The translations under genes and the position numbers were made by a program. This document shows, piece by piece, positions 54,918 through 64,000 of a DNA stretch of 64,000 nucleotides (position 1 is the first letter of the stretch; the number at the start of each line of letters is the position of its first letter). The notes below the pieces were generated by a model. The model worked only from the letters and a program-made list of their open reading frames with translations. It did not search any database and was not told the origin of the DNA. This DNA is from Schizophyllum amplum (taxonomy: Eukaryota > Basidiomycota > Agaricomycetes > Agaricales > Schizophyllaceae): assembly GCA_007026445.1 (NCBI GenBank), contig VDMD01000104.1, forward strand, positions 1-64,000. Reading direction: 5' to 3'.

Positions 54918-57267
54918 TTATTCTGTATCCGGTAGGTAACCGGGAGCGTAATTTGTGAGACTTGCGAGTGTAAGACGGTTCTTTCTAAGTATCAACTCGT
55001 CAAGAAAGAAATTGTACTTGGTAAACGACATCTCTCGTACAATGGAGTGGTATGCGCCCAGCCAGACGTTGTTCTGCTCTGCAATCGATGAGTTAAAGTA
55101 CCAGCCATCTTCTGTGCGTAATTCGGGGAACTGCATAGGATTACAGAACAAGGAGCACTCAGCATCGTTCTTCTTGTGCTTTACTGTCCAGTGGAATACA
55201 TCGACAGGGAGAGTGATCTTCGTGAGTAGACTGGGATCGTGTTTGGCAAGATAACGATGAAGGCGGCATCCATTGTCGTAGAAGAGAACATCGGGTAGCA
55301 GTCCAATGGCGTCAAGTTCACGGAGTGCGCACTGATGAAGGCGTTAGATTACACATGGGGCACATTTACGTATGGTAGGCAAGACAGGAAGGGGGTCTGG
55401 GGGAAACCTTGGTTTCCCCCAGTGCATAATTTCGAAGACGGGGGAAATAGGTTTGAAAGGAAGGGGGTTCGGGGGAAACCTTGGTTTCCCCCGAGAAAGG
55501 AAGGGGGTCCGGGGGAAACCATGGTTTCCCCCGGGCTGCCGGCAGGCGGAGGGTGCAGGGAGGAACGCCCTGCGTAACAAAATTCAAGACTCACATGCAC
55601 AGAGGACAGGGACTCGGCCTTAACACATGTGTACCGCGATATGATGATGCCACACGGTCGGTTGAATGTGAATTCGGCATGCGTGCGAGTTCGCCCTAGG
55701 ATAGCCTTCATATACGGGCCCTGCTCATTCTTGGCTGGGCAGTCGGTATCGTCAATGAACGTTGACGACTGCTGAGGAACTTCTGGTCCATTGTTCGTCT
55801 CGACGGCGTCATTTACGGCTGAAACCGCAGAGGCGTCGTCCAGATGTGTGACCGCCTGGCGCTGCAGTACACCCTTCAACTGAAACATAGCCGTGTTTCG
55901 CTGCTGATGTTGTACCTCCAGCTGCCGATGAGCAGGGATACCGCAGGTCTTTCGATGGTCTGTCGTAGGTGCACGACATGTAGTGACAGCGCAACAGTAG
56001 TTCAGGTAATGGTGGGAGGGGCAGAAGCGATCGGCGTGAGAGTACAAAGGGATCGGACAGCCGTCCGCCGAACAACGCGCATGGCCGATGCATACGGCGT
56101 CGCCGACGAGCGCATGAATAGTACCTATTCATAATGGTCAGGTTACTGCCATGCAATGATATGGCTCAGCACGCACGCAGTGCGCCGTCGGCGTCTACAA
56201 ACGTACGCATGCACTTGCTGCAAAAGTGCGCAGCTTCGGGTTGTCCGTATATGCGCATACGCTCATTGCGCAACGTCATCGCGGCTAGGAAGCGATCTTT
56301 CTGGTCTCCCGTATGCGGTACATGCAGCCGTAGGCCTTGACGACCACAGTCGTCGAGGAGAGACATGATAATGAATATGTCAAAGACGTGGTGCTTGTTT
56401 AAACGAGGTAATGGCGGGGAGTGAGAGGGTGTGAACGTGTGATTATATATCTTGGCAACGTTCGTAGCGGATGTCCTGCACCCTCCGTTAGCGTCACATA
56501 GAAAACCATGGGCGCGAACGCACCATGACATCAACATCATGCTGATGAAAAGGTCCGCCAGTGGCCGGTCGACATAATGATGTTCTGCAGCTTGAATAAC
56601 GGTAAGGCTGGGTGCGTAGTAGGAGCGTACGCCCTGTTGAACGGCGTAATTGGGATAGTATGTGGTACGGCATGCTGGACGAGGATTAGAAGAAGCCCGC
56701 GCTGTACAGTGTTTACGTACCAGAGCAGACAAGATGCACGGAAAATGTCGAACGGGCCCCGCCAAGAGTGTACAACGTGACGCGTCTGCGCCCGTCTCGT
56801 TCACGAATGAGGGACTTGTGGAAATTGATGCAGTTGGTGTTGGTACAGTACTCATTCGGCGGCCATAATGTATCTCCAGCTGCATGCAATTGTTAGCGGG
56901 GGGTGGGGAGACGAGGTTGCTACGCACATATTTCGTCTGCCCTCGCTTGATCCCATGCGTGCTGCTCTTGAGGCATATCCAACTCCGAAGCCCTCTGCCA
57001 GACCGTGCCAGCGATCGCATGCCACAGGACAGGGACAAGGTTGATGTTCATGTCCACGACGGTCGCGAGAAAGACCGCGATGTGATCGGGCAGCGCAGGC
57101 GGTGGTGTCAAAGGATCATGATTAGGAGGCTGCGCGGCGAGAATGTCGTTCTTGAGCTTCGTGGCCAGCGTAATAACCAAATGCAGAGCGGTGAGGGTGA
57201 TGTGGTCGAGCAGAGATGGTTCATATGAGAGGACGTCGAAAACGTGGCGTAACGTGTCCATGTTCAT
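54918..57267 (-). CDS. KDZ-transposase-related protein with CxC5/CxC6-like cysteine clusters
   Basis: Six exons, 57267-56928, 56879-56721, 56674-56524, 56475-56177, 56124-55595 and 55331-54918, give 630 residues. Introns are 48, 46, 48, 52 and 263 nt. The exon 2 region LWPPNEYCTNTNCINFHKSL...LYTLGGARSTFSVHLVCSAC resembles the CxC5 cluster. CSKCMRTF...GHARCSADGCPIP...RFCPSHHYLNYC...CRAP resembles CxC6; both clusters accompany KDZ (Kyakuja-Dileera-Zisupton) transposases. The last exon has LFYDNGCRLHRYLAKHDP, LPVDVFHWTVKHKKNDAEC and FNSSIAEQNNVWLG. D512, D537 and E578 are candidates for a DDE triad (inference). The gene looks intact. The stop codon abuts that of the plus-strand gene. The long last intron holds the palindrome array at 55385-55533. 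Confidence 0.8.
55385..55533. repeat. Three 22-bp palindromes in an intron
   Basis: Palindromes at 55399-55420, 55471-55492 and 55511-55532 each read five G, AAACC, two bases (TT, TT or AT), GGTTT, five C. The third is perfect. Each follows AGGAAGGGGGT or a similar purine run, so the unit is about 35 bp and the copies are spaced 40-72 bp. They lie inside the 263-nt intron of the KDZ-related gene and account for its length. Confidence 0.9.
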
Positions 57268-58155
57268 GCGCGCGTAAATGTAGGCGATGGCATGGAAGGC
57301 GGACGCGTGTCATGCAGAGTCGTCTCCGGAGGCGCGCGCAGTGATCGAGAGCGCGGTACGTGGACGGTCGGTGCGGCGAACGCGCGTGGAAGAGTTCAGG
57401 GGCGCGGGCCGGGGGCGCGGTCAACGACACAGTCGATGGGCAGCGTCAAGCTTATAAGAGACGGCAACGGGGGCTGTCTCGGGGGACGCGTGGCGATGCG
57501 CCGGAGCTGATGACACCCGCATGAAACCTTCGGCCCGCCCGGACGCACCGGGCGCATGAAGCGCATCATCGGCGCGCATCGATCACTTCCGTCTCCTCGT
57601 GATCGCACACTATCTCCTTCCCTCATTTTCTCACTTCCCCGTCGACTCGCCGCCTCTGCTTCTCTCCTCATCATCCGAAGATTCTTCGCCCGTTGTCGCC
57701 ATCAAAACCGCTTTCTTTCAGCCTCAAGAGTCGCAGCGCGGCATCTATCCTATGCTTGACTCTCACTCCAGCTCCTGTGTCTGTATGCTCAGAGGCGTCC
57801 GATGCATAACAGTCAGCGCTCAGCGCTCGAATGACGCCGCCACGCCGAGAAGAGACTTATTGTGAGCGCATATCCTCTGCTTACGATGAATTCGTTCTCA
57901 CTCTGGTGCAAGAGGGAGGCGCGTGAGGCATGTTTTGACCGAGCTACGTATCTCACGGGAGAGGGTTCGAACTTGCCGACGGCATTGGTCGCACGACGAA
58001 TACGCGGCGTGGTACGCTCGACGCCCTTTATCTTTTACGTTGTCAATTTTCAAGTGTGTTGCGAGTGTAGGTACATCCAGGCGCCTCCCTCTCTTTATCA
58101 ATCATATCTTATAGGATTTCTCTCACTGACGCTTACATTGGCGGTGCACAGCGTC
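57268..58155. other. Intergenic region upstream of two divergent genes
   Basis: No further gene recognised. The frame of the right F-box gene extends back to 57862, but that part lacks conservation with the left copy apart from an EGSN patch. Confidence 0.5.
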
Positions 58156-59949
58156 ATGTCTCACGACTCCGCGCCGTCAACGAGCGCGCCGATCTCGGAG
58201 CAGATTCAGACCAGCGAAGGATCCTCGTCGCAGCTTGACATCCGGATTGAGAGTGTCGACGCCGAGATCGCACGACTACGCGCACTCCGCCGGCAGCTTG
58301 TAGCCGAACTACAACTCCATCGCCCTGCGCCCGCGTGCCGGGTCCCCGCAAAGCTCCTCTCGGAAATCTTCATCCATCTCGCACAGTCGAATCTCGTGGG
58401 CTACAAATCCGAGACAGAGGGCAAGGACTACGCCGCGCACCTCATTGCCACCACCGTCGCGTGCGTCTGCGTCTGCTGGCGCGCCGTCGCGCTCGCTACG
58501 CCGCCGCTGTGGTCTCGCATCCATGTCGATGAACAGAGTCGGCTCCTTGATGCGTATGTCCGCGCCTGCATCGCGCGTTCTCGCGAACACGGCCTAGAGA
58601 TTGTATGCGCGGCGGCGAGGCATCTTCCAGAAGTGGTTGCTCGTATTCTTCCTCATGCGCCGCGATGGGAGTCGATATCGCTTGGTGGGTTCTTCAGGGA
58701 CTTCTGCTCGATTGCGCCGGGCCACCATTTCGCGCGCCTGCGGGACGCCAGTCTTTCGATCAACTCGCTGGTCGACAACGAAGCGGGCACATTTGAGTTT
58801 CTCGCCAATGCACCCTCGCTGAGGCGGGTGCGCGTCAATGCGACGAACACCATATATCACGAGCCAACCAAGCTTCCGTCCTCGTGGCAACTCGCGAGAT
58901 TGCACCTCGACCTAGACGACATATGCCACCTGAGGCCGCTTGTCGCCACACTTGCTCAATACCAGGCGACCCTCGAGGACCTCATTTGTGCGTTTGACGA
59001 CGACATCCGGTCCTCTACGTTGGAAGGGGTTATAGATCCGATCCAACTTCCTGTTCTTGGGAGCATCGAGCTTAGCCGTCACGCGTTCATGTTGTTCTCG
59101 TACCTCAACGCGCCAAAAATTAGCGAGATCATCTTCATTGATACAGAAGCTCATAACGGTCTACCATACGGTCGCCTGCTGACTTTCCTAACGCTTCCAT
59201 CGTCACCTCTTACGCATCTGTGTCGTCTGCGCCTGATGGAAACCTACCACGCCTTCGACGAGGAGACAAGCGAGGGACTGCTTCGATGTTTGGAGCTGAC
59301 GGATGAGCTACAGGAGCTCGATATCTCGTGCTCGGTCTATAGCACGTTCGCGTTCGGCTACTCTGACTGGATGGGCGAGGACATGTCGCTCACGCTCTGG
59401 ACCGGGCTTGCGGTGCGCGAAGGAAGGCGGCCGGTCCTGCCGAACCTGCATGTGCTCAGGCTGTATCTCGGCACAGAGTACCTCACGTACCAGCAGCGGA
59501 GAGATAATCGTGACTCCCTGACTGTAATGGCTCTGTCGCGGCAGAGCGCGCGTCGTGCAGGGAAGGCAGGTGGTCGCGCTCGAACGTGTCGAGGTGGACG
59601 AATCTTTAGTTTATTGAGTCGATTTAGCGCGAGAGGATACAAAGGTTTGCGAATGTATACGGTACGATATGATGAAGGCGCAAGCGGTGTCGAAGAAAGC
59701 CAAGGGGATCGACGAACAAAGAACATTCGTGTTTGGTTCCATTTGGATTCGACGATTACTCGATTTGGTCAGGCCATTGTTCTCTTGTGTCTCCCCATCA
59801 TGCTGCTCCTTCGGTCGCGCCTCCCCCGGACGGCGTCAGTTGAAGCGCCTCAGTGCTACAGTGACCCGAGTGGCGCGGGCTATACTACAACGTTCTCGAA
59901 GCTCATCCTCGACGCTCCACAACTTCAACGGCGACCGCGGACTCGTTGA
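58156..59949 (+). CDS. F-box/LRR-like protein (right inverted-repeat copy) with altered C-terminus
   Basis: From ATG 58156 (MSHDSAPSTS) the frame stays open for 597 residues. A helix with ARLRALRRQLVAEL precedes the F-box CRVPAKLLSEIFIHLAQSN. Then come VCVCWRAVALATPPLWSRI and a leucine-rich region nearly identical to the left copy. Near 59545 the reading frame changes relative to the left copy: ALSRKRARVVQGRQ there becomes ALSRQSARRAGKAG here. The last 130 residues are then translated from what is 3' flank in the left copy, including a hydrophobic stretch FGQAIVLLCLPIMLLL. The family C-terminus is lost, so function may be affected. Predicted SCF adaptor, target unknown. Confidence 0.7.
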   Translation: MSHDSAPSTSAPISEQIQTSEGSSSQLDIRIESVDAEIARLRALRRQLVAELQLHRPAPACRVPAKLLSEIFIHLAQSNLVGYKSETEGKDYAAHLIATTVACVCVCWRAVALATPPLWSRIHVDEQSRLLDAYVRACIARSREHGLEIVCAAARHLPEVVARILPHAPRWESISLGGFFRDFCSIAPGHHFARLRDASLSINSLVDNEAGTFEFLANAPSLRRVRVNATNTIYHEPTKLPSSWQLARLHLDLDDICHLRPLVATLAQYQATLEDLICAFDDDIRSSTLEGVIDPIQLPVLGSIELSRHAFMLFSYLNAPKISEIIFIDTEAHNGLPYGRLLTFLTLPSSPLTHLCRLRLMETYHAFDEETSEGLLRCLELTDELQELDISCSVYSTFAFGYSDWMGEDMSLTLWTGLAVREGRRPVLPNLHVLRLYLGTEYLTYQQRRDNRDSLTVMALSRQSARRAGKAGGRARTCRGGRIFSLLSRFSARGYKGLRMYTVRYDEGASGVEESQGDRRTKNIRVWFHLDSTITRFGQAIVLLCLPIMLLLRSRLPRTASVEAPQCYSDPSGAGYTTTFSKLILDAPQLQRRPRTR

Positions 59950-61480
59950 TCGAGCGCTTGCCCTCTCCCCCGCAGTCTGCGCCTCCTATATGTGCAGGAG
60001 GCGCAGCACATGAAAGTGCTCTCAATGCAGCGTACATATGTGTATGGCACGCGTGTCCAGCTCGCGTGCCCTCTTAGACCCGCGATCGGCGTTTTGTTTG
60101 GCGACGGGCGTTCAGGACACTGGTATGGGATATACCAGGGATATACTCACCGTCGACGAGGTGAGTGGCATATATCATACTGCTTCGTGGTGCTTACTGA
60201 CGCGTACCAGATCTCATCGAATTCGCCAATCCCAGTTCCTGAAAGTCGTCAGTGTCCCTTCCGCAAACCCTTCCTTCAGGAGCAATAGCGCTTGCTCTTC
60301 AGTACCGCCTCGCAACCTCCTCCACCTCACGAAATGACAATCCTTCCGGTACAAATGGACAAGCACATATGAAGATGGATGTCTTCATCTTCATCGCTCG
60401 AAAGCGCAGGGCTCATCCCGCTAGCAAAGCTAAGTAAGCCCGGTGCAACGTGCGTCCTCGTATCCTTCTCTTTTCTCCCTCTTTAACCACGTCTTCAGAC
60501 GGATCTGCCGCACCTCGGGCAAGATCATGACGGCCTTTCCCTCCTCACCATACGCTCGCGCGTACGACCTTCGTCCATGCGCAGTCGCGATGCGAGTCTC
60601 GTTGGCATGAGTCCGCCCATGGCTCTCTCCCTTCGACCTCGTCCTCTTCCTCTCCGCCGGCATCATCAAGCACACATGCAAAGGGTCCCGTATACGTACG
60701 TCTCCGTACCCTCCGCTTGTCTCCCTTTCTAACCATGACATGCACAGTCAAATTTCTCATACCAGACGCACAAGACGAGCAAGCCTACCATGTCCGCGAA
60801 CATGCGATCGAATTCAAGTCCCTCGTATCTCGCGTCGCCGTCGATTCAGCGCGCACAGGCATCCCATCTCCCCGATCGTACCGCGTCGATGGCAAGGCTC
60901 CGGCACCTCTGCAAGCCCATATACGACCGTCTTCCCTGGACACCACCCTCGTCGTCTTCACCATCGTTATCCGGCTCGCAGCTGTCAGGTCGCGCTTCTC
61001 CGTCTACGTGTTCCTCACTACCATGCGCCGCCCATATGCATTCATCATAGCCTTCGACGTATTCAACCCTCGTGCATCCGACAGCGCGACGTTCTTCGCA
61101 CGTTGGGGGACCGCTTGAATATCGCGTTCGAGTTCGAGCTCGATGCGTACGAGCTCATAGCTCGACCCGCGTTCGCCGACTAGGACTGGACGTAGAAGAA
61201 CCACCTTCAACCGCGTCCGCCTTCTTCCGGGTCCGGCTTCTCATCCCGCCTTCGGCTTCCAGGCGACTACGCGCGAGGATTTGCCAGTCCTATATGATCC
61301 CGAAGTCGGTGTTCCGTCATCTGGAGGGTGCGCTTGCTGGTCGACGAACTAGGAGAGAAGGTGGGGCGGGGAAGGGGATGCGTGGGCCGATGCGCTGGGA
61401 GGGCATATGTTGTAGAGCGCTAGGCTGGTGGAGGACGTTTTAGCCTATGTACTGAGGAAGGATTTAGGCGAGTGAGCTCT
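59950..61480 (+). CDS. DAQDEQ-family gene, right copy (exon structure incomplete)
   Basis: Unknown family. Recognisable introns are GTGCGTCC...TTCAG (about 60450-60498) and GTACGTCTC...CTAACC...CACAG (about 60682-60733). The main exon then reads KFLIPDAQDEQAYHVREHAI, SPRSYRVDGKAPAPL and LDTTLVVFTIVIRLAAV, a soluble part followed by one likely membrane helix. Upstream pieces (YVYGTRVQLACPLRPAIGVL, about 60030-60150) resemble 27745-27960 of the left copy. I cannot assign a start codon or a final exon with confidence, so the coordinates mark the extent of similarity rather than an exact coding region. Confidence 0.4.
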
Positions 61481-61748
61481 CTCGACGAGTGAATAGTTCT
61501 GTTCGACTTTTTAGATGGCAATATATATGGTTCTGTGTCACATGTCACTAGTTCACTGGCAGGTGACCTTCAGCAACGATGACGCACGCGCGCTCGGTCA
61601 CGTCGGTGGCCTTTCTCTCTTTCTCTTTGACTAACGGTGTCGATCTACGACTGTGTTCCGAGTGTCGGTACGTCCAGGTGAGTTTCACCTTTCGAAAGCT
61701 TAGGCGGGTACAGTACTTGTACTAACGCTACGGACAGCATACGACGCT

Positions 61749-63253
61749 ATGTCGCGCGATGATCCGCCGACGAGGGCGCTCGCCACAGATACGGCGAGTC
61801 CCTCTAGTATCACGGCCTTCGTTCCGGCCCCTCCATGTTCAACCAGCGAAGAACTATCCTCGCGGTCCGCACCACTAATCGAGAACCTCGACGCCGACAT
61901 GGCACGCATGGGCGCGCTACGTCAACCGGTAGCCGACTTACAGCTCAGGCGCGCGGCGCCCGTGTACCGGCTCCCCGCGGAACTCCTCTCGGAGATCTTC
62001 ATCTACCTTGCAGAGTCGGATTTCCTAGGCTACAACTCCAGGAAAGAGGGAGAGCACTACGCCGCGCATCTCATCGCTGTTACCGTGGCGTATGTTTGCG
62101 TCTTCTGGCGCGCCACCGCGCTTGGTACACCGCGACTATGGTCGCGCATCAGGGTCGGCTATGCGACCCGCCATCTCGATGCGTATGTCGGCACCTGTGT
62201 CAAGCTGTCCAAACAACACACGCTGGACATCCATTGCACGTCGTCAATGCATATGCCTGCCGTGGTCGCCCTTACACTCCCTCATGCACAACGATGGGGA
62301 TCGATCTGCCTCCATGGGCTCTTTGAGGACTTCTGCTCGATCCCATTAGGACACCATTTCGCCAGACTGCGGGAGGCCGATCTGGCGATTGATCCGCCGA
62401 TTGACGACGAAGCGCGCGCATTCGAGTTTCTCGCTGATGCACCCTCCCTGCGGCGGGTTGAGGTCTATGGGGTGACCTCCTCAGACTACGAGCCGACAAA
62501 GCTGCCGTCGTCGTGGGAGCTTACGAGATTGCAGGTCGATGTAGACGACAGGTGCCGCGTGAGGCCCCTCGTCGCCATGTTTGCTCAGTACCAGGCAACT
62601 CTCGAGAACCTCGCTTGCATGTTCGACGACTACATCCCCCATGGAGTTGTGGGAGAGGGAGTCATCGACCCGATCCAATTTCCTGCTCTTAGGAGTATCG
62701 AGCTCAGCGTCCACGCGTTCAGGTTGCTCCCGTACATCATCGCGCCCAACATTCGCAACATCACCTTGATCAACATGGACGAGGACAAATATTCGTACAC
62801 GTGCCTGTTGGCATTTCTCATTTTCCCTTCCGCGTCGCCGCTCAGACATCTGCGCCGCCTTTCTATGATGGAGAAACACCATTTCAATGACTCGGAGGAC
62901 GCCAGCTTCACGCTCCTTGCATGCTTGGCGTTGATGGATGACCTGCAGGAGCTCAAAATCGAGTGCACTGCCGCCAGATAATAGTATGGATGGCATGGTA
63001 TGGAGCGCACTTGAGCACGATGTTCGTGCTCTGGCGCGGGCTCACAGTGCGAAAGGGAGCACGGCCGAGTCTTCCGGGTCTGCGTTCGCTTGAGCTGTCT
63101 CTCGGCACCGAGAAGCTCCCAGCAGAGACCCGCGAAGCCCAGCGTGACTGGCTGACTGTCATGATCTGCTCACGGAAGACAGCCTGCGTCGTAGAGGGAA
63201 GAGAAGTGGTTGCGCTCGAGGTGATCAAAGTTGACGAGACATTGGATCTGTAG
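61749..63253 (+). pseudogene. F-box/LRR-like gene with a frame change near 62965
   Basis: ATG 61749 (MSRDDPPTRA) begins a 410-residue frame with the F-box RLPAELLSEIFIYLAESD, the VCVFWRATALGTPRLWSRI block and leucine-rich sequence, ending at TAA 62979-62981. The family's last 90 residues (VWMAWYGAHLSTMFVLWRGL to EVIKVDETLDL, stop 63251-63253) follow in another frame with no evident intron. The remnant at 25872-26460 shows the same frame change at the same place, so the shift predates the duplication. The shorter 410-residue form could still be expressed. Confidence 0.65.
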
Positions 63254-63764
63254 GTAGAAATGGCTAGATACGACGAAGAAAAGGTACAGCAAGGAATACA
63301 ATTTGCTGGGTCGCGCGCGACACGGGCCGGGGCGGCGGGCCGATCGATGCGTGGGAATGTTGACTTTTGCCCCGATGCCGCATGCCTCATGCCGGTCTTT
63401 TACTGACTGATTGCTACAACAAAAGGAACGCCAAACTCGGCTATTGTGCCTGCACTTATATGCCCTCGCAGTCCAAGCAAGCAAACCCATGTCTCGACGA
63501 CAGTCCAATCATCACGACGCTCCTCGGCTCGGAGCCGCTTTGCACACATGGTGACGGCGGAAGGCATCCGTTGAGCATATGCCAATGAGTTTCCTGTAGG
63601 TGGGTTATCCTCAAATTCTGTGCTCGTCGTGCAAAGTGACGAGCGCGCGCTTACACAGTTGTACGACAGGATGCCTCGGTCAGCGGCTTGATGCGGGACA
63701 GCCCATAAAAGACCTCGTCGCCCTTGCTCTCGACGTTCATCATTGCCTCATCGACGGTCCTCTC
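63254..63764. other. Intergenic, nothing recognised
   Basis: Short frames only; upstream region of the transporter gene at the window edge. Confidence 0.45.
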
Positions 63765-64000
63765 ATGTCTACTGGAGACCACGTTCGGGAGCGGGACAAC
63801 GTGCCCGAACAGGGGACTGATGTTCCTCGCGCTGTGCCGAGTCTGGCAAAGGCCATCGCGATCACCGCTGTGTGTACGACCGCGATGGGCGTGAACGTGA
63901 GTGGCGAGTTTTGTGCTCCGGATCGCACCGGATACTGACTCTTGCAGATCGCGAACACAACGGCCGTCGCGATCGCGCTGCCTACGATCGGTAGCGACCT
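63765..64000 (+). CDS. MFS transporter, N-terminal part (runs off the window)
   Basis: Exon 1 from ATG 63765 to 63896 and exon 2 from 63948 to the window edge, with a 51-nt GTGAGT...CAG intron. The exon junction reads AITAVCTTAMGVN / IANTTAVAIALPTIGSD. This is the first transmembrane helix of fungal drug:H+ antiporter-like major facilitator proteins (compare the common N-x-x-x-x-S/A-x-A-L-P-T-I-G pattern). The preceding 30 residues are the cytoplasmic N-terminus. The substrate cannot be inferred from this part. An earlier ATG at 63600 lies in frame but its sequence looks like leader. Confidence 0.65.

Larger units (their letters stand above)
57860..63260 (+). repeat. Right arm of the large inverted segmental duplication
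   Basis: Counterpart of 25860-30110 in inverted orientation: F-box gene (58156-59949), hydrophobic spacer, DAQDEQ-family gene, second F-box gene (61749-63253). The junction sequence after the DAQDEQ gene (61443-61520) also matches 26450-26540. Confidence 0.8.

Noticed and set aside
1..64000. tRNA, rRNA or other structural RNA genes
   Set aside because: None could be recognised by eye on either strand; a covariance-model scan would be needed to exclude a tRNA.

Overview
The window is nuclear DNA of a filamentous basidiomycete, most likely an Agaricomycete. The reasons are the short GT-AG introns (mostly 46-63 nt), several divergent F-box/leucine-rich proteins with the LPxELLSEIF type F-box, a DUF6589 protein, a KDZ-type transposase relative with CxC5/CxC6-like cysteine clusters, and a Ty1/copia element. 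Names and families come from reading motifs by eye; no search was run.

Layout. 1.0-2.5 kb: a frameshifted F-box gene. 2.9-5.0 kb: a dense cluster of unrelated minisatellites. 5.2-6.9 kb: a decayed copy of an F-box/'DAQDEQ' module. 7.2-10.1 kb and 20.1-22.7 kb: two direct copies of a segment holding a two-exon gene (MTEYDYDPQ N-terminus) followed by an F-box 3' end; the F-box gene is whole only in the right copy. Between these copies lies the most interesting object, a candidate mobile element of about 8.5 kb (10,913-19,424). It is bounded by 241-bp inverted repeats that are about 98% identical and encodes a divergent pair: a RecQ-type helicase with an RG-rich linker and a WW domain, and a 1,210-residue DUF6589 protein. 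The two start codons are 64 bp apart.

24-39 kb: a run of small two-exon genes that, with the two MTEYDYDPQ genes, form a seven-member family. Each has a disordered N-terminal exon, an S-x-P-D-L-like box, a phase-0 intron and a short basic tail. A divergent Cdc20/Fizzy-like WD40 gene lies among them. 25.9-30.1 kb and 57.9-63.3 kb are arms of an inverted segmental duplication carrying F-box genes and the DAQDEQ family.

40.3-57.3 kb: a multi-exon gene of unknown function meets, tail to tail with no spacer, a KDZ-related CxC5/CxC6 gene of six exons. The first gene is split near its 3' end by a copia retrotransposon (42,321-54,713) whose two 333-bp LTRs look identical. The copia reading frame is in turn split by two related terminal-inverted-repeat elements (3.3 and 3.8 kb, 7-bp target duplications); with those segments left out the gag-pol frame is open throughout. 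The right edge holds the first exons of an MFS transporter.

Overall this is an accessory, duplication- and transposon-rich region. Most genes are lineage-restricted families without known function.
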